Shown in pieces: positions 32,634 to 44,149 of a stretch of 64,000 nucleotides of DNA. Position numbers and translations under genes: made by a program. How positions within the stretch are numbered: the stretch's first letter is position 1; every line of letters begins with the position of its first letter. Below the pieces are notes generated by a model. The model was not told the origin of the DNA and ran no database searches. It saw only the letters and a list, made by a program, of their open reading frames with translations. This stretch comes from Amphimedon queenslandica (taxonomy: Eukaryota > Porifera > Demospongiae > Haplosclerida > Niphatidae). The stretch is taken from NCBI RefSeq assembly GCF_000090795.2, contig NW_003546721.1, forward strand, positions 1-64,000, read 5' to 3'.

Positions 32634-34104
32634 TCAAGAGTGTTGAGCTTCTACTTGAGCTTGTAGCAATATGACATTAGCGCTTGTTGTCCAGGCTTTT
32701 AGAGCTTCTTCCACAAAGGAAGATTTTTTCTGTAAATTACGACACATTTCAGCTATTAACTATAAATAGAAAAAAACAAACAATGTTATGCTAGTGCTAA
32801 ATCACAAAACTAACATGGTCATATTCTTGCAAGAAAGGATACTCACAAAACAAGGCATTTACACCTGAATAGCCCTTTTCAATAATGTCGATTCTCCTCA
32901 TGGAAAATGACAATTCCATTAGACGATAAACGACACCAACATTAGGATTCTTCTTCTGATATTCAGCTTGAAGTGTCCTTTGATGAAGCTTGAATGAGAA
33001 TTCATCTTCACCTTCAGGTACCACTGGTGTTTCAGTAGAATATGTAATTCCAGGATTCTTCCGTGGCCTTGATGTAGTAGTATTATCAGAAGAACTACAT
33101 GGCGAAGGATTAGATGATCTCCTAAATTCCTTGAAGTGAGACTTGAGCTCTTCAACTATTACGCCCTACATTATTGAAATATATAATTATCATGTACTCT
33201 TAATAATTATGAACAAATAAATTTATTTGCAACAGGCCATACAGTAATAATTTTTGATCTTACAAGAGGAGTACCAGCTCCTGGTGGAGCTCTTAAAAAT
33301 GGTTGAGTAGAGATTATTGTACGAGCAACATTGGTATAATCTTCTTTGGTAGGATACCTTTTATAACCCAATATAGTAGAAGCAACATCTGAAATAAATT
33401 GACGTCTTGTTGTTGACGACATTTTGTGCTGTTTAAGAGCAACTTCTACATCACTCTTATGATGCTTTGGTAAGGGGAAAGGATCTGGCAGTGGAATCAT
33501 ATCCTCTTCAACTTTATGCACTTTCTTCTTTGTTTTAACTTCAATGTCGCTGCCAATATCAAAGATATGATCAGTGTTGTCCAGACCCTGTGCTATATCT
33601 AGTATCGTTTGTTCCCATGATGCTGGAGAGTACTGAGACTGAAAGTCGAGCTTTCTCTTCCTACTATGAGAAGGTGATCTTGTTGGTGTGCAACTATCAT
33701 TTTCAGTCTCCTATAAAATGATAAGACCAATCAATAGCATTCATTGAAGCAACACAACAATGTAAAAATTATTACAGTTTTATACCTTAATAGATATATG
33801 TACATCTTTGTTCTGAGATACAACAATAGCTTTCAATTTATCTTTATTTGCTATGTCATCTGACATGGTCACATTCACATATTCTTCCCAATCACAATCA
33901 AACTTTTGAAAGATTACATTAACATTATGATCACCCTATAACAAAAAATTAGTGTAGAACAATGTAGTGCGGTGCTGATCATACCTCAAAGAACTTATTT
34001 TGAAATTCCTCTATTAGCAGATGTAAAGGAGATGCATCATGTGACTTATTAATTTTCAAAACTTTATTACTACCTCCATATGATACCAGAACAGCAATTG
34101 ACAT
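32634..34104 (-). CDS. SAMD3-like protein with N-terminal PB1-like domain, intact, five exons
   Basis: Exons (minus): 34104-33985, 33935-33786, 33710-33264, 33165-32815 and 32759-32634. All introns are phase 0 with gt..ag, giving 397 residues from Met MSIAVLVSYGG to AQHS-stop. Residues 1-85 resemble a PB1/ubiquitin-like fold (VSYGGSNKVLKINK; IFQKFDCDWEEYVNVTMSDD; KLKAIV). A Ser/Lys-rich linker (RSPSHSRKRKLDF) follows. Residues about 170-220 hold the STTRRQFISDVASTILGYKR / YPTKEDYTNVARTIIS module. Residues about 295-355 hold KNPNVGVVYRLMELSFSMRR and ALFCEYPFLQEYDH, both typical of SAMD3-like proteins that are multi-copy in fish. No SAM domain is obvious. There are no stops. It is divergent from the CACTA-like gene B. 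The function is unknown; a DNA-element accessory or regulatory partner is inferred. Confidence 0.8.
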
Positions 34105-34598
34105 GATAGGAAATAATCTAAAAAGTATACATATACACATGTACAGACAACAGCAGTAACTAGGCCAATCACAGCTGCATGAATGCAACTTACATACATG
34201 TAGACATTACAGTACATCATGCAGGTATGTAATATGTAACGAAATAGGCCATTCGAATAGCACATTTTTCGTTATAGACTTTAAAATATAAATGAAAATG
34301 CAAATACCTATTAAAATATCAACTTTAGAATGAAAAGTAGAAGCAGCTGGAACATTTTCAAATATACAGCACTGCTGTTCGACGGTCCTAACTTTGCACA
34401 GCACCAATTCTTGTCCAAAAAGAATCTGACAGAACAAAGTAATGATGAAAGGAGCTGCTGCAGGTCAGAATCCTTCAAAAAAAGATTGGAGTGAAGTTAA
34501 AAAGAGCTAGCGGTCTTCGCTGAGAAATTGTGTAAATTTCCAAAAGGGAGAACAGCTGGAAGTCAGACCACGCCTACCATTGCCATAGTTACCTAACA
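34105..34598. promoter_or_regulatory. Shared 494-bp divergent intergenic region
   Basis: It separates the start codons of the SAMD3-like gene (34104, minus) and the CACTA-like gene B (34599, plus), so it should hold both promoters. A minus-strand open stretch at 34437-34310 (FGQELVLCKVRTVEQQCCIF) might be an untranslated or extra upstream exon of the SAMD3-like gene, since it is flanked by ag and gt-like sites. No core promoter motif stands out. Confidence 0.4.
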
Positions 34599-37500
34599 AT
34601 GTCGTCTAAGCCTATATCACCATTGAGGAGAACCTGCTTGAGGTTTTTCTGCCCAGTTTGCTATACTTTCGCTTCTATTCACTTCACTAAGATCATGAAG
34701 TACGTCCACCACGTCCATTCATTTCATTGTAACTTCAGTGTTGTCTGCGGGATTTCTGGATGCCCAAGAACATACACTAATTTCTTGTCCTACAAAAAAC
34801 ACATTTACAGAAGTCATAGGAATGAGTACTACTTAGGCTTAGAGCGGCAAATAGCAATCATGCAAAGTGATGTGAGTGATGAATTAGCCATGCTTCAACC
34901 ACTAGAGGACTCAGATGAAGAAGGCGACCTTGACACAATAACGGCCACTGCTGAACAACAACATATGACTCTGACACCTGTGAATCATCATGCAGCTCTC
35001 ATGCTACTGCAATTGAAGCAAAAATATAAACTGTCTCAAACTGCTCTAAATGCTGTGACACAGGATTTTACATCGCTACTACAGTACAAATTGTCAGAAG
35101 TAGAGGAAAGTATCCTGAAAATAGCAGATGTTTCGAAAACAAGTGCAGTAAGAGCAGCCTCTCAATCGCCTTCACTGATAGACCCTTTTTACAGCCTTCA
35201 TGGGAAATATCAGCAAGAAGTTTATTTCTCAAGAGTCTTTGGTATACAGGTATGGATACACGGTACCATACAGGTACATGTATAATAATTAATAATTATG
35301 CCATAGTACATGTCCATGTATGTACGCTAATGCACGCAAAACTTTTTAAAAATTAAGAAATTATTAATAAAAATACATAATTATATACAGTATACATTTA
35401 AGCGTTAATTGACAAAATAAATATAGTATATGGAACTGTACGTGTATATAGTATACAGTATTTATGTACATGTAGTTTAATAAACATGTAATACGTTAAT
35501 TTGGTGCATGATTTTTCACATTATTAGAAGCCAATGGAAAGGCATCTTGGATCTCTAAGCAGGGATGGCACCCTTGTCTATGACATATCTCTGTTAAAAT
35601 CCTTGGAATTTTTGTTATCAAAAGAAGTCATTAGAGATGAAGTAATCATTTCACAATAGTGTATATTTTCATTAATTTCAGGTGTTACGGAATCATCAAC
35701 GTTCAGATTGTCTCCTTGGTAACTACTGTGATGGTACAGTTAACAAATCACACCCCCGTTTTAGCCAGTACTCACCTGTTTTACAATTGATCCTTTATTA
35801 TGATGATGTAGAAGTCTGCAACCCACTTGGGTCAAGAGCCAAACAACATAAACTAGGTAAAAATAGTAAAAATTAGTGATAAATAGATAGATTGCTAACA
35901 GTAACTGTGAAAATATGAGCATCTGTATGTATATGTACAGGTATATGCAGATGGGAGAGTTTATTAATTTACTTATCTGGTTTATACTGTACACAGGTAT
36001 TCACATGTACATGCATTATATCCATTCATTTTATTGTATAACTGTTAGTATTTCTGGTTTTGTTATTATAAAAACATGTATGTACATATACTTTATGTAC
36101 AGTGTACACATGTACACCTACATAATTACATGTACAGTATGTACAACAGGTACACTAATAATGCTAATGCAGTCACCAGGCTATGCCCTATACAAAATAA
36201 CCTGTTTGCACATTCATGTCCATGTATACTTACTGATACATAATTCTAGCTTTGTTCTACTTCATGATTGGAAACCTGTCTCCTAAGTATCAGTCTTCAC
36301 TTTTAAACATTCATCTCCTGTGCATCAAAAGGTCCGAAACTCTTCAACAATATGGTGCCAAAACTGTCCCTGAACCAGTAATGAAGGATATTAATTACCT
36401 AGAAGAGGTGAGTCACAGAATTAAAGCAAGCATTATTGGAATCTACATGTACATGTATGTGTCCTAAAATTTGAATTTAAAATACATAGTTAAATTATAC
36501 ATCACAATAATAACTGGCCATAATGGTTACACGTCTACGTTGAATGTGCTGTATGCATGAATGATTGTATGCATACTATGCACATACATGTTGTTTACAC
36601 ATAAATGATTATACATGAACTTGAATGCTCTTACATGTCATAATTATGCTTATAGGTAGGAATATCAGTCTTAGTTGATGGAGAAGAAGTCTGCTTATCT
36701 GCTGTACCTGGTGACAATTTAGCAAGCCAATACCTTGGAGGATACAAATCTTTAGCATCAGCTCATCGCAAATGCCGTAGCTGCTTTGCCGTCAAGGAAG
36801 ATATGCAAACTAAGGTAAGAAGGTGTAATATAGCAAATAATTATTTTAACAGTAATAGTTTTTTCCCATAATTTCAAGCCCCGAAATTGTGCATCTTATG
36901 CACAGCACATTGCATCACTATCACATGACACAGCTTTACAACAGCATATATCAAGCACATATGGAATAAATGAAGACAGTATTCTTCACCAATCATTATA
37001 TTTTCATGTATCAGAGGGTCTCACACCAGATATCATGCATGATGTTTTAGAAGGCTGCTTGCAGTATGAGATGAAAGAAATGTTTCAAATATTCATATCA
37101 AAAAAGCCTCTCTGATCTCAACCATGCCTTACAGTCATTTCCTTATGGACCGACTGATATAAAAAATAAACCATCACTTATATCAGCACAAACAATGAAA
37201 AGTAATGACCACAACATAAAACAAACAGGTTAGTTTCTTTTGTATCATAATACATAATTATAATTATATCGAAAAGCTTCTCAATGTTGGTGCCTTGGCA
37301 GATTGCTACCATTAATGATAGGCAATACTATTCCTATGAACAATGCACACTGGAATAACTTTCTTTTGCTACTTGAAATTGTTGATTACGTATTCGCACC
37401 AGTTATTTCGTTAAATGCCGTGGATTACTTAGAAGTCCTGATTAATGACCATCACGCAACATTTACAATTATATACAAAGAGTGCAACATCATTCCAAAA

Positions 37501-38206
37501 ATGCACTATATGATTCACTACTCAGATTGGATACGAAGGTACATGTAGATTGTATTTCATAGGAAATAATTTTTAACAAATATTTACATTCTCAATTATT
37601 TACATTTAATGTACATGTAGATGTGGCCCCTTGGTTCACCTATGGTGTATGAGATTTGAAGGTAAGCATAACTATTTTAAGGATTTGGCTCATCGAATCA
37701 AGTGCTTTAAAAATGTTATAAAGTCCATGGCAGAACACTATCAATATACAATTTGCTACGAAATGAATTCCATGAACGCCTTTGAGAAAAATGTCAGTAC
37801 AGGCCCTTGTAAGTGACAATGCATGTATTGTTAAAAATAGTTAAGTCCCTTATTTTAACAGGTCGTTATGAATTAGCAAATACATTAGAATATGAAAGTA
37901 TATTAGACATAGAAGAACTGAAATGGTAATGTTGTATTCTATTACAGTAATGCATCAAATACTTTATATACATGTAGCATTTTGTGGGTTACAGTGGATG
38001 GCGTCACATATAAGCCCAAGATGGTTGTCATTTGTTCCAGTGGACTCAGGCCATTGTTCGGTGTAATTCAAGATATCTATGTAACTGAAGCAGACAATGT
38101 ATACTTTATTATTAAAGAATTAATCACACATGCCTTTGTAAATCATTTTCATGCTTACTGTCTCATATGTATATCCATCAAAGTTTTACACATCAAAAGT
38201 ATCTGA
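34599..38206 (+). CDS. Zinc-finger/CACTA-like (CMC) transposase-type gene B, ten exons, nearly intact
   Basis: Exons: 34599-35249, 35528-35641, 35682-35856, 36250-36407, 36656-36814, 36879-37228, 37277-37538, 37621-37808, 37862-37925, 37978-38206. Junction phases agree throughout. Exon 1 has two C2H2-like units (CPVCYTFASIHFTKIMKYVH; CGISGCPRTYTNFLSYKKHI). Later: LGNYCDGTVNKSHPRF, YYDDVEVCNPLGSRAKQHKL (possible first catalytic Asp), LFYFMIGNLSPKYQ, SAVPGDNLASQYLGGYKSLA with CRSCF, HVSEGLTPDIMHDVLEG, CWCLGRLLPLMIGN, NIIPKMHYMIHYSDW, and LVHLWCMRFEGKHNYFK (possible catalytic Glu). The order matches CACTA/CMC-type DDE proteins. Defects: one extra base in an A6 run in exon 6 (about 37107), and a frame slip near 38180 before a VPLKYHVVED-like end. 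The nearly intact state suggests recent mobility or host use. Confidence 0.65.
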
Positions 38207-38593
38207 TCCTTATGACTATCATCCTCTATCTCTTTATGTTGATTCATCTAGTAACATTATGTATGTACCACTTAAATATCATGTAGTTGAAGACATATAA
38301 TGATAATAATAACACCTTTAAATGAATGACACGACGTTCAATCATAACAAGTCTGCATCCATGCCTATGATGTGTCCCACCTACAAGTATTTAATGTGTG
38401 TGGGGCACTCCTCTGGAAAACAACAAAAAATAAAGTGTAAGCCAAACACTCTTTTGTGCTTCACACCAAAAGAAGTGTGTTGAAGACACTATATTATCCT
38501 ATCATAAATACAAAAGTGGGAAGGACAGACTTTATTTTTTACAGTGTAGCTTTGTAAAGCACTATAGGATTCAACAGGTATCATTCAGTTAAG
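38207..38593. other. No gene recognised; 3' flank of gene B
   Basis: The first 100 bp still read VPLKYHVVED-like codons in another frame; the rest is non-coding. No terminal inverted repeat matching sequence near 32.5 kb could be seen. Confidence 0.4.
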
Positions 38594-38812
38594 GTGCATA
38601 ATATCTGGTCACAAAACTTGACCAGCTCTAAAATGCACACAATGCTCTTAAGGAAAGAGACGAGCAAAATGGCATATCAATATGACTCTAGCACCAAATA
38701 CATAATTTCTGGTCACAAAAATGGACCAGCTCTGAAATACACAAATGCACTTCAGGGAAAACAGGCACAATGGCATGTCAATTGATCATGACTAGCACCA
38801 AATATGGCACTA
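38594..38812. repeat. Tandem repeat, two units of about 105-110 bp
   Basis: Unit 1 (from 38594) and unit 2 (from about 38699) share cataat.tctggtcacaaaa, gaccagctct.aaat.cac, aatggcat.tcaat and ctagcaccaaat. A weaker partial third echo lies at about 39090-39150. The unit is not coding. Confidence 0.65.
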
Positions 38813-38818
38813 TACATA

Positions 38819-39048
38819 TGTGTCCATAATTGACAAAAGGTACCTTATGAAAATTCATCATTACAATGGAAAATATCAATCTGTAAGTGCTCTGTTGGAC
38901 AATCATTGTTTTTGAAAGTTAGATAGTAACTTTTTGCATCCAGTGGAGTCATTTTATGATTACTAGAGCTCTGGAAGTTGGATTTTTTTTGCTTTAAAGG
39001 CAAATTTTGCTACCCGCCATTAGGTACCTTTTGTCAATTATGGTCACA
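38819..39048. mobile_element. TA-flanked MITE, family M1 copy 3
   Basis: 230 bp with the same ends as copies 1 and 2, and TA duplicated on both sides (38817-38818 and 39049-39050). A small deletion near the left arm (cttatgaaaattc) distinguishes it. Confidence 0.85.
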
Positions 39049-39189
39049 TATCAATAATATATTACATTAAATATTGTTATTTAATATGGTTCGACAAAAA
39101 GGAACCACCTCTGAAGTGCAAAATGCACATCAGGATAACAAAAGGCATGCATGCATGCTCGCTGAAGATGTGGATGTGACTACCTAAGT

Positions 39190-42100
39190 TTTATGGATTC
39201 TATATGATAATGGTGTCACCAACTTCATTAATGATTGATCTTCTCTATTCTCATTATTGCTAGATGGAGATGATGTTTTAACATCTATATCCATTGACTG
39301 TTCCTCTTCATTATTTACTAGTCCTTCTTGAAGAGAAAGCAATCTTTGATCTTTCCTCTCATGAAGACGATGACTCCTAGCAATGCTAGTTAGTCAATGG
39401 AGAGCAAATGGTGGCACAAATAAGATGTCACCTAACTTCCTAACTCTTGAGCAGGCGACAGATGACGATCCACATGAGGACTCTTCTTTTCCAATATCAA
39501 TGACAACTTTGTCCGGAGTGAGTCCCTGGGACTAGTGGATTGTTACTGCCCATGCTAACTTTAGCGGTAGTTGAAGGCATGAACATTGACCACCTAAAAA
39601 AGTCCAACTTCGCCATATTGGAGTGATTGGAACTGTTCCATTGTACATAGTTGGTCCAGAATAACGATCAAACCATACCATCACAGGTAATGGTAGAGCA
39701 AGAGGTTTGTCCTTCAGATAGCAGATTGCTTCAACTGTTCCCATTGCTCCATTGACTAATCCCACTTCAAGCCATAAGTTGCTGGTAAGCATGACTCTTG
39801 CTGACTTGGAGGCCTTCACAACTTGAACCAAACCACCAGCATCATCAGGAGATGCACTGCTTGCATTGGCTCTAGTGTGTACTGCTTTAATCTCAGCAAT
39901 AGGATGACCACTTTCTAATAATCTATTAGTATTGTAGCAACACCTTCAACCATTGGGAATAGTCTAAGAGCATTATCAAAGGAAGAGTAATCTGTTATTT
40001 TGGTTGGTGTCTGTTCCATTTGATGTTCCCAATCTTCTTCTGTTGTATCAGCATTTCTAAGGCAAAAAAGAATGTCACGGAATCTGACTTGTTCAGGTCC
40101 TGTCCAGACTGTCTCATCACTTGTGTCAGAGTGAAATCTTTAGTGAAATGAGTATAAGCTCTGCACCCAAGATCTGAATTTGACTGTGTGGTGTATAAAA
40201 CAAGTCCAAACACTGGCGGTAGTTGGCCAAAGTCTCCAAAGAGTAAGACAGAGCACCCACCAAACAGTATCTGTGACTTGAGTGGAAAGGCTTGTCTGAG
40301 CCTCCTGTCAAACATCCTAAAAGTCTTCCTAGAAATCTTTGACAACTCATCAATGATGAGGCTTGGTGCTTGACAGCTCTTCCAGGATATTCTGTAGGTT
40401 GATCCTTTTCATGTCCTTGAAGTCACCTCTCACTGACAGGTGTAAGAGACTGTGCAGAGTCCTTCCTTGAATAATAAATGCTGCCACTCCTGTTGGTGCT
40501 GCTACTTTAAGACTGGTACCCAGCAATTACTTGAAACAGTTGATGAGATATGATTTAGCAACACCTGCTGTTCCATTGACAAAGATGTGTAGTGGATCAG
40601 TATTGCCAGATTCAAAGTGAACCTTCACTGTATCTTTCACATCACATTGTTTTCCTTGAAGATTATGTGGCTTAGCAGAGGTAGTAAATGAAGTGGGTGT
40701 GGTTCTCTGTTTCTCCTGTGCAATGCAACTGGCTGCTTCTTCAATGTTGGGATATGATCTTGCCTCAGCTAATCAGTCATAATCCTGTGGTGAACATACA
40801 TAAGGCTGGAGTTAACTGATACGTTCACAGATCTGCATCTATTCCTCCTGTGCTCTCTGACATTGATGTTGATCAGATTGTGAACTCTATACATCAATAA
40901 GTAATAACAATTATTCAACAATGAGACATCAACAATAATTAGCAGTAATGTAAATGCAATACACACAAAATGAGAAACAATGAAACATACCTCTTCATCT
41001 CCTTCAGTGGCCTCTGTCTAACTGAATTGCTGCTGTAGTCTGAATATATCCTCCTCAAGGGAATGAGGAATATTTACAGACTGAAGGAAATCAGCATATG
41101 CCTCAGTGAAGGAGTTGAAGCGAGTCTTTAACTCATTGATGTCTCTCAATGTTTTATGTTGCATCCAAGACTGACAGCAGTACTGTTCATAGTTGGGGCC
41201 TTATGGATCTGGTGAACAGTATGGTTGGGGTGTGACAATCACTTCTTTGCTTCCCTTCATTGGTTCAGTACCCAAATCTTTAGGCATTGTGTACTGATAA
41301 GTGAAATCCAAGAGAGTGATTGAGTTGAAGTGTGGAGTAGCTAGATGTGATGTGTAATGATCCAACGCAGAATGCACTGTCACCCTTTCTCCCTCTTGTG
41401 TATTACCTTGAACTTCTCTAGAGCCATCAAGACTGAAGTTTATGCAACTCCTTGATGCCTTGTACATGGGGAGTTGTAGTAAGGTGACAGGTTTCCTATG
41501 CTAAAATGTCTGTCTCTCCAAAGCTGTTGATGAGGAGCTTCTGGACAGCTTTGAGTGATCAATTACCTTCTTTCAATGAACGAGCAATGTTGGCAAAAAT
41601 ATCCTTGAAGGACTGTGATCTAGTCTCACTTATAGTGACGTACTTGTTGCAGTACTGAACAATCCTGTTCCTTGATACAATGTAGTGCATGTCAACATTA
41701 GCACACCAGGATGTTAGTTGAAGGGGATTAAAACCGTTGAGCATTCTATCATTACATGCACTGAGTAGTACAGGCTCCTTCTCAGTGATGTTGATGGTGG
41801 TCTGTGCCTGAAGATCTTTAGAATATCCAAACCGACACTCCTGCTTGCCATTATGTGTACGCAAGCAATAGGACTCTGAACAGCAAGTGTGTCATTGTCA
41901 GGTGGCAATAAGATCATTCAGGTCTTCCTGAGTATCAGTTACTTACGAATATGGCTTATAACAGATGTGTGGATTGACTTTAGGTGGTGGAGCATCTATG
42001 ACATTACTGCCATCTGGAAGGACAGCAGGATTGATGGTAGAGATTATCTTGTCAGCGTACTGAATGATCTGTTGCTTGGTTGACTTCACAAGATCAGGTG

Positions 42101-44140
42101 ATGATGATAGAAGATTCTCAACATTAGGAGCATTGGGCAGCCAAGCTAGTCCATGTACATGGTGTTGCCACTCAAATCCCATCCAGTAGTCTGTCACTTT
42201 AAGAGTATGGACATAAGAAGCATCAAGAAACTTCTGGATTCTGTAGTAAAAGAACCAGTCAGGGAAAGCAGGATTGTTGATAACAGCTTTCACACGAGCT
42301 TGCTTATCCTCTGGATTTTCAGGACAATGAGATTTGCTAACTCAGGCCACTTGTGATCAGCAGCACTGTGAGGGAAGAAGATGGTGGGCAGTCCTAGAGT
42401 ATGAATCATGGCAATGAGATAATTCCTCTCTCAAAACCAGTACTGCCTGGTACCACGTAAACATGAACGACTTTATTTGAGAACCTTTCTCCTTTACAAC
42501 CAATCATGTCACATAGATCATCTACAGTAAGGTAAACTTCAGCAGGATGTTGTTTGATGTAAACTTGACCCATTTATGTAGAACACCATCGCATCTCAGT
42601 GTTAACAGCAAAGAAACAAAAGCTAGGGTGCTTAGCAAATCTCCCATCGTCATACTTCATGAGGTGAGTGAAGTATTGACTAGCTCTATTAGCATATACT
42701 ATTGAAATCAGCACTACCTCATAAAATATTTAAATTTATCATGGCAAAAATGTATTTTTACAGTCTTACCAGTAAGAAATAGAGTAGGGAATTCCATTGA
42801 AAAGTATCCCTCTGTCTGAAACTCGTTGATAGGAGTATCTCCAATGCTGGGCCACGTGACATGAGATGACTGTGGCTGTCCAAAGGATTGTACTGCTTGC
42901 GGAATGGTTTCCCTATGAGTAGCTAGTGGTGCAGCATTTGGTACAAATGATAATGAGTACAATATTTCTTCATGTTCAATGGTGGTAGTGTCATTAGATG
43001 TTGTTACCTCCTGAGACTCTACTGGCTGAACTGTACGAAGGTCAGAGAGGTCTCTGTCCTCAGGTAGCATGGCCACTATGTCCTGATCCAAACTAAACTA
43101 ACTCCAATCTTCTGATAGTAATCATTATTGGCCATCAACCAAGTCAAGGTATCTTCAACGACTCAACATAAAAGTCCTTGTGCGTCTGCTCTCTTTCCTT
43201 CCAAACAACCACGATATTTATCTCAGCTGTTAGTCAGGGTAATATGGTGGCAAATTATTTGACATCCTGAGTAAAGTTGATGACATGTCCACTATAGCTA
43301 TACTGTCCATGAGGTAGCCTGTAATTTGACATAACTGGCATTAAAGCAGATACCAATATTTCCTCTGCTTGTGATAAGTCCTAATAATAATAAAAATCAT
43401 AATATACTACATGCACCAATGTGACAATCTATGTGGCTTTCTCATTGTGTAAACAGACCTCCCACGAACATACCACCTGTACCTAATTAAGGTTAAAAAT
43501 AAATACCTGTAACTGCAGTGGTACAGGTCCAGGCTTCATGTTGTTTCGAGACGAGTAGACCTTAGGAATGTGCTTTTCAGCAACACACCTATGGCAGTCA
43601 TTGACTCCATTTGGCTGTCAGGAAACTTACATGTTTCACATGTAGAGGAAGTGAGAGATGAAATTCTTTCATGAAATCCCTCCATTCTACTTCGATTAGT
43701 AAATTGAGACTCAAGATCCTCTCTTGCTCTGTCTCTTCTTGACTAAGACCAGCTTCTGGACGATGGTCCCTATCAGCAGCTGTCTCTTGCTCTCTTCTTG
43801 GCTGAGACCCCTCTCTGTTAGCTGATAAACGCTGGTCTCTATCAGCTGGAGTTTCTTGCCATCTTATTGGCTGTATTCTAGCTCTGTTAGCCGATAAACG
43901 AAGGTTTCTGGCAGCAGTAGCTTCTCTCTTTGAAATTGTGGCCTGGCTCTCTCTGTAGAGGTGTCTCGATAAGCTCTATCTCTCACTCTTCTTGCTGCTA
44001 GCCTGGCTTCTCTTGCCTTGGAAGTCTCAGCGTTTCTGCGGGCTGTATCTGCTGCCAGCCTGGCCTCTCTTGCTTCAGGAGTCTTAGCATCCCAATGAGG
44101 TCCTATGTTGTCAGGAGTCTCTGCAGCCATTCTCTGCTCC
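39190..44140 (-). pseudogene. Helitron 3 RepHel gene, best preserved full-length copy
   Basis: Begins MAAETPDNIGPHWDAKTPE at 44130 with Arg/Ala-rich repeats (AREARLAADTARRNAET). CHRCVAEKHIPKVYSSRNNM then KPGPVPLQLQ (about 43590-43505) is the DUF6570-type module, with an apparent intron to DLSQAEEILVSALMPVM (about 43380) and YSYSGHVINF. Then WPSIGDTPINEFQTEGYFSM (42850), and the Rep core PAFPDWFFYYRIQKFLDASY, TDYWMGFEWQHHVHGLAWLP (42290-42130; a few residues between the paired His are missing compared with relatives). CRFGYSKDLQ and SRNRIVQYCNKYVTISETRS follow. The helicase has Walker A-like GTAGVAKSYLI (Gly to Ala change), LKVAAPTGVAAFIIQGRTLH, Walker B SVLLFGDFGQLPPVFGL, and the C-terminal MLTSNLWLEVGLVNGAMGTV. 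About ten breaks remain. Confidence 0.75.
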
Positions 44141-44149
44141 CTATGATGA

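Noticed and set aside
34056-34437. Minus-strand Cys/Val-rich frames near the SAMD3-like start
   Set aside because: They overlap the first exon out of frame; only 34437-34310 was kept as a doubtful upstream exon.
38594-38812. CRISPR-like or satellite array
   Set aside because: Only two long units with no spacers; a simple tandem duplication in animal DNA.
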